Below, in pieces: positions 5,777-6,467 of a stretch of DNA of 6,467 nucleotides; position 1 is the first letter of the stretch; each line of letters begins with the position of its first letter. The translations under genes and the position numbers were made by a program. The DNA is from Nitrospira sp. (lineage in GTDB: Bacteria; Nitrospirota; Nitrospiria; Nitrospirales; Nitrospiraceae), in the NCBI GenBank assembly GCA_020697375.1, contig JAJFBJ010000177.1:1-6467 (forward strand), read 5' to 3'. The notes below the pieces were generated by a model. It ran no database searches. It was not told the origin of the DNA and was given only the letters and a program-made list of their open reading frames with translations.

Positions 5777-6467
5777 GGTCCGGCACACAGAGGAATCGAG
5801 TTACTGGTGGAACTGGCTGTTGGTACCGGGGCTGATCCTCTGCACCGCATGTGCCACGGCTTCGCAGAATCCGGAGGCTGTGGATGGTTGCCGGACCGAT
5901 GTTCCTCCGACGAAGGGCGAGCTATCTGCTGCGGCAGATCGAGTCATACTGGCCCCGCCGTCTGATGGCGCCTACATCGGCCTCTACAGCATCGGTTCGG
6001 TCATGACCGATCATCACAACTTCATTGCCAAGACAGGGCATGCTCCCGCGGTCCTGTTTACATTTCATGACTGGGTCTCCGACGACGATTGGGACTCCTC
6101 CCATCCGCACTTTCGGACCTTCACGGATCCTTTGGAATCGTCCTCCATCAGTCCGCTCCAACTGGCCGAGCAACTCAGGGAAAAGGGCACCTTGCCGGCA
6201 GTAGCCTGGGCGATTCAATGTTGCGATTGGGAGTCCAGATTGTTCTGGTTCGGTTTACGAAAACCCACAGTCACGGTGTCCCGCCTGCTGCAAGGTGATT
6301 TCGACCGGTATATCCTGACCGTTGCCCGTCAGATTAAAGCCTACCAACATCCGATCATGCTGACCCTGTTCAGCGAGTTCAACTATCAGGGCATGATGAG
6401 CTTTGGTAAGAAGGGCAACGAGACCCTGAGCGAAGTCGAGCATCTCTGCCGGCTGTATGGCGATCCA
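5766..6467 (+). CDS. Exported GH26-like glycosidase, N-terminal part (cut by window end)
   Basis: An open frame of 234 codons runs off the window. The GTG at 5766 overlaps the methyltransferase gene by 11 nt and has AAGG (5756-5759) 6 nt upstream; an in-frame TAG at 5742 limits any earlier start. The N-terminus looks like a signal: basic MARKVRH, then a hydrophobic WLLVPGLILCTACA (17-30). C-T-A-C ending at Cys29 is a weak lipobox, with Cys rather than Leu at -3, so it may be a lipoprotein. From residue 68 the order of motifs fits glycoside hydrolase family 26: GAYIGLYS (68-75), FTFHDW (98-103), LPAVAWAI (143-150), GDFDRYILTVARQIKAYQHPIMLTLFSEFN (177-206). SEFN would correspond to the family's HEMN, making Glu204 the candidate acid/base. 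The nucleophile would lie beyond the window. GH26 enzymes cut mannans and related beta-glycans; here the operon suggests processing of the polymer. A different clan-A barrel family is possible. Confidence 0.7.
   Translation, partial: MARKVRHTEESSYWWNWLLVPGLILCTACATASQNPEAVDGCRTDVPPTKGELSAAADRVILAPPSDGAYIGLYSIGSVMTDHHNFIAKTGHAPAVLFTFHDWVSDDDWDSSHPHFRTFTDPLESSSISPLQLAEQLREKGTLPAVAWAIQCCDWESRLFWFGLRKPTVTVSRLLQGDFDRYILTVARQIKAYQHPIMLTLFSEFNYQGMMSFGKKGNETLSEVEHLCRLYGDP

Overview
The window reads as the head of an exopolysaccharide (capsule or slime) biosynthesis operon from a Gram-negative bacterium of moderate to high GC content. The layout is a Wzc-type chain-length/co-polymerase protein, a polyprenyl-phosphate sugar transferase, a methyltransferase and an exported glycosidase-like protein. 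I suspect a Nitrospirota-type or proteobacterial host from the style of the proteins, but nothing in the sequence fixes the taxon. All supported genes lie on the plus strand.

Region by region: 1-558 is AT-richer and non-coding, with several palindromes, including a perfect 16-bp one at 221-236, and is the likely control region. 559-834 encodes a 91-residue helix-turn-helix plus leucine-zipper protein of the IS3 OrfA type, with no OrfB partner. 828-1019 is a doubtful 63-codon ORF that bridges to the next gene. 1030-2748 encodes a three-part fusion: a nucleotidyltransferase-like domain, a left-handed beta-helix and a small (PglC-type) phosphoglycosyl transferase. 2748-4985 encodes a Wzz/Wzc-like inner-membrane protein with a degenerate BY-kinase domain. 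4982-5776 encodes a SAM-dependent methyltransferase. 5766 to the window end encodes the N-terminal part of an exported GH26-like glycosidase.

From 1030 onward successive genes overlap by 1, 4 and 11 nt, so they are almost certainly co-transcribed and translationally coupled. A working model is that the PGT domain loads the first sugar phosphate onto undecaprenyl phosphate at the inner face of the membrane. The Wzc-like protein would organise polymerisation and export, the methyltransferase would modify a sugar or precursor, and the GH26-like protein would trim or process polymer outside the cytoplasm. No flippase, polymerase, outer-membrane exporter or ordinary glycosyltransferase is in the window; they would have to lie downstream or elsewhere.

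The most striking feature is that two nucleotide-handling domains in consecutive genes have lost their key residues. The nucleotidyltransferase half of the fusion lacks the GxGTR...PKP loop and both metal-binding aspartates. The kinase half of the Wzc-like protein lacks the Walker A lysine, the Walker A' aspartate and a C-terminal tyrosine cluster. The phosphoglycosyl transferase motifs, by contrast, are intact.
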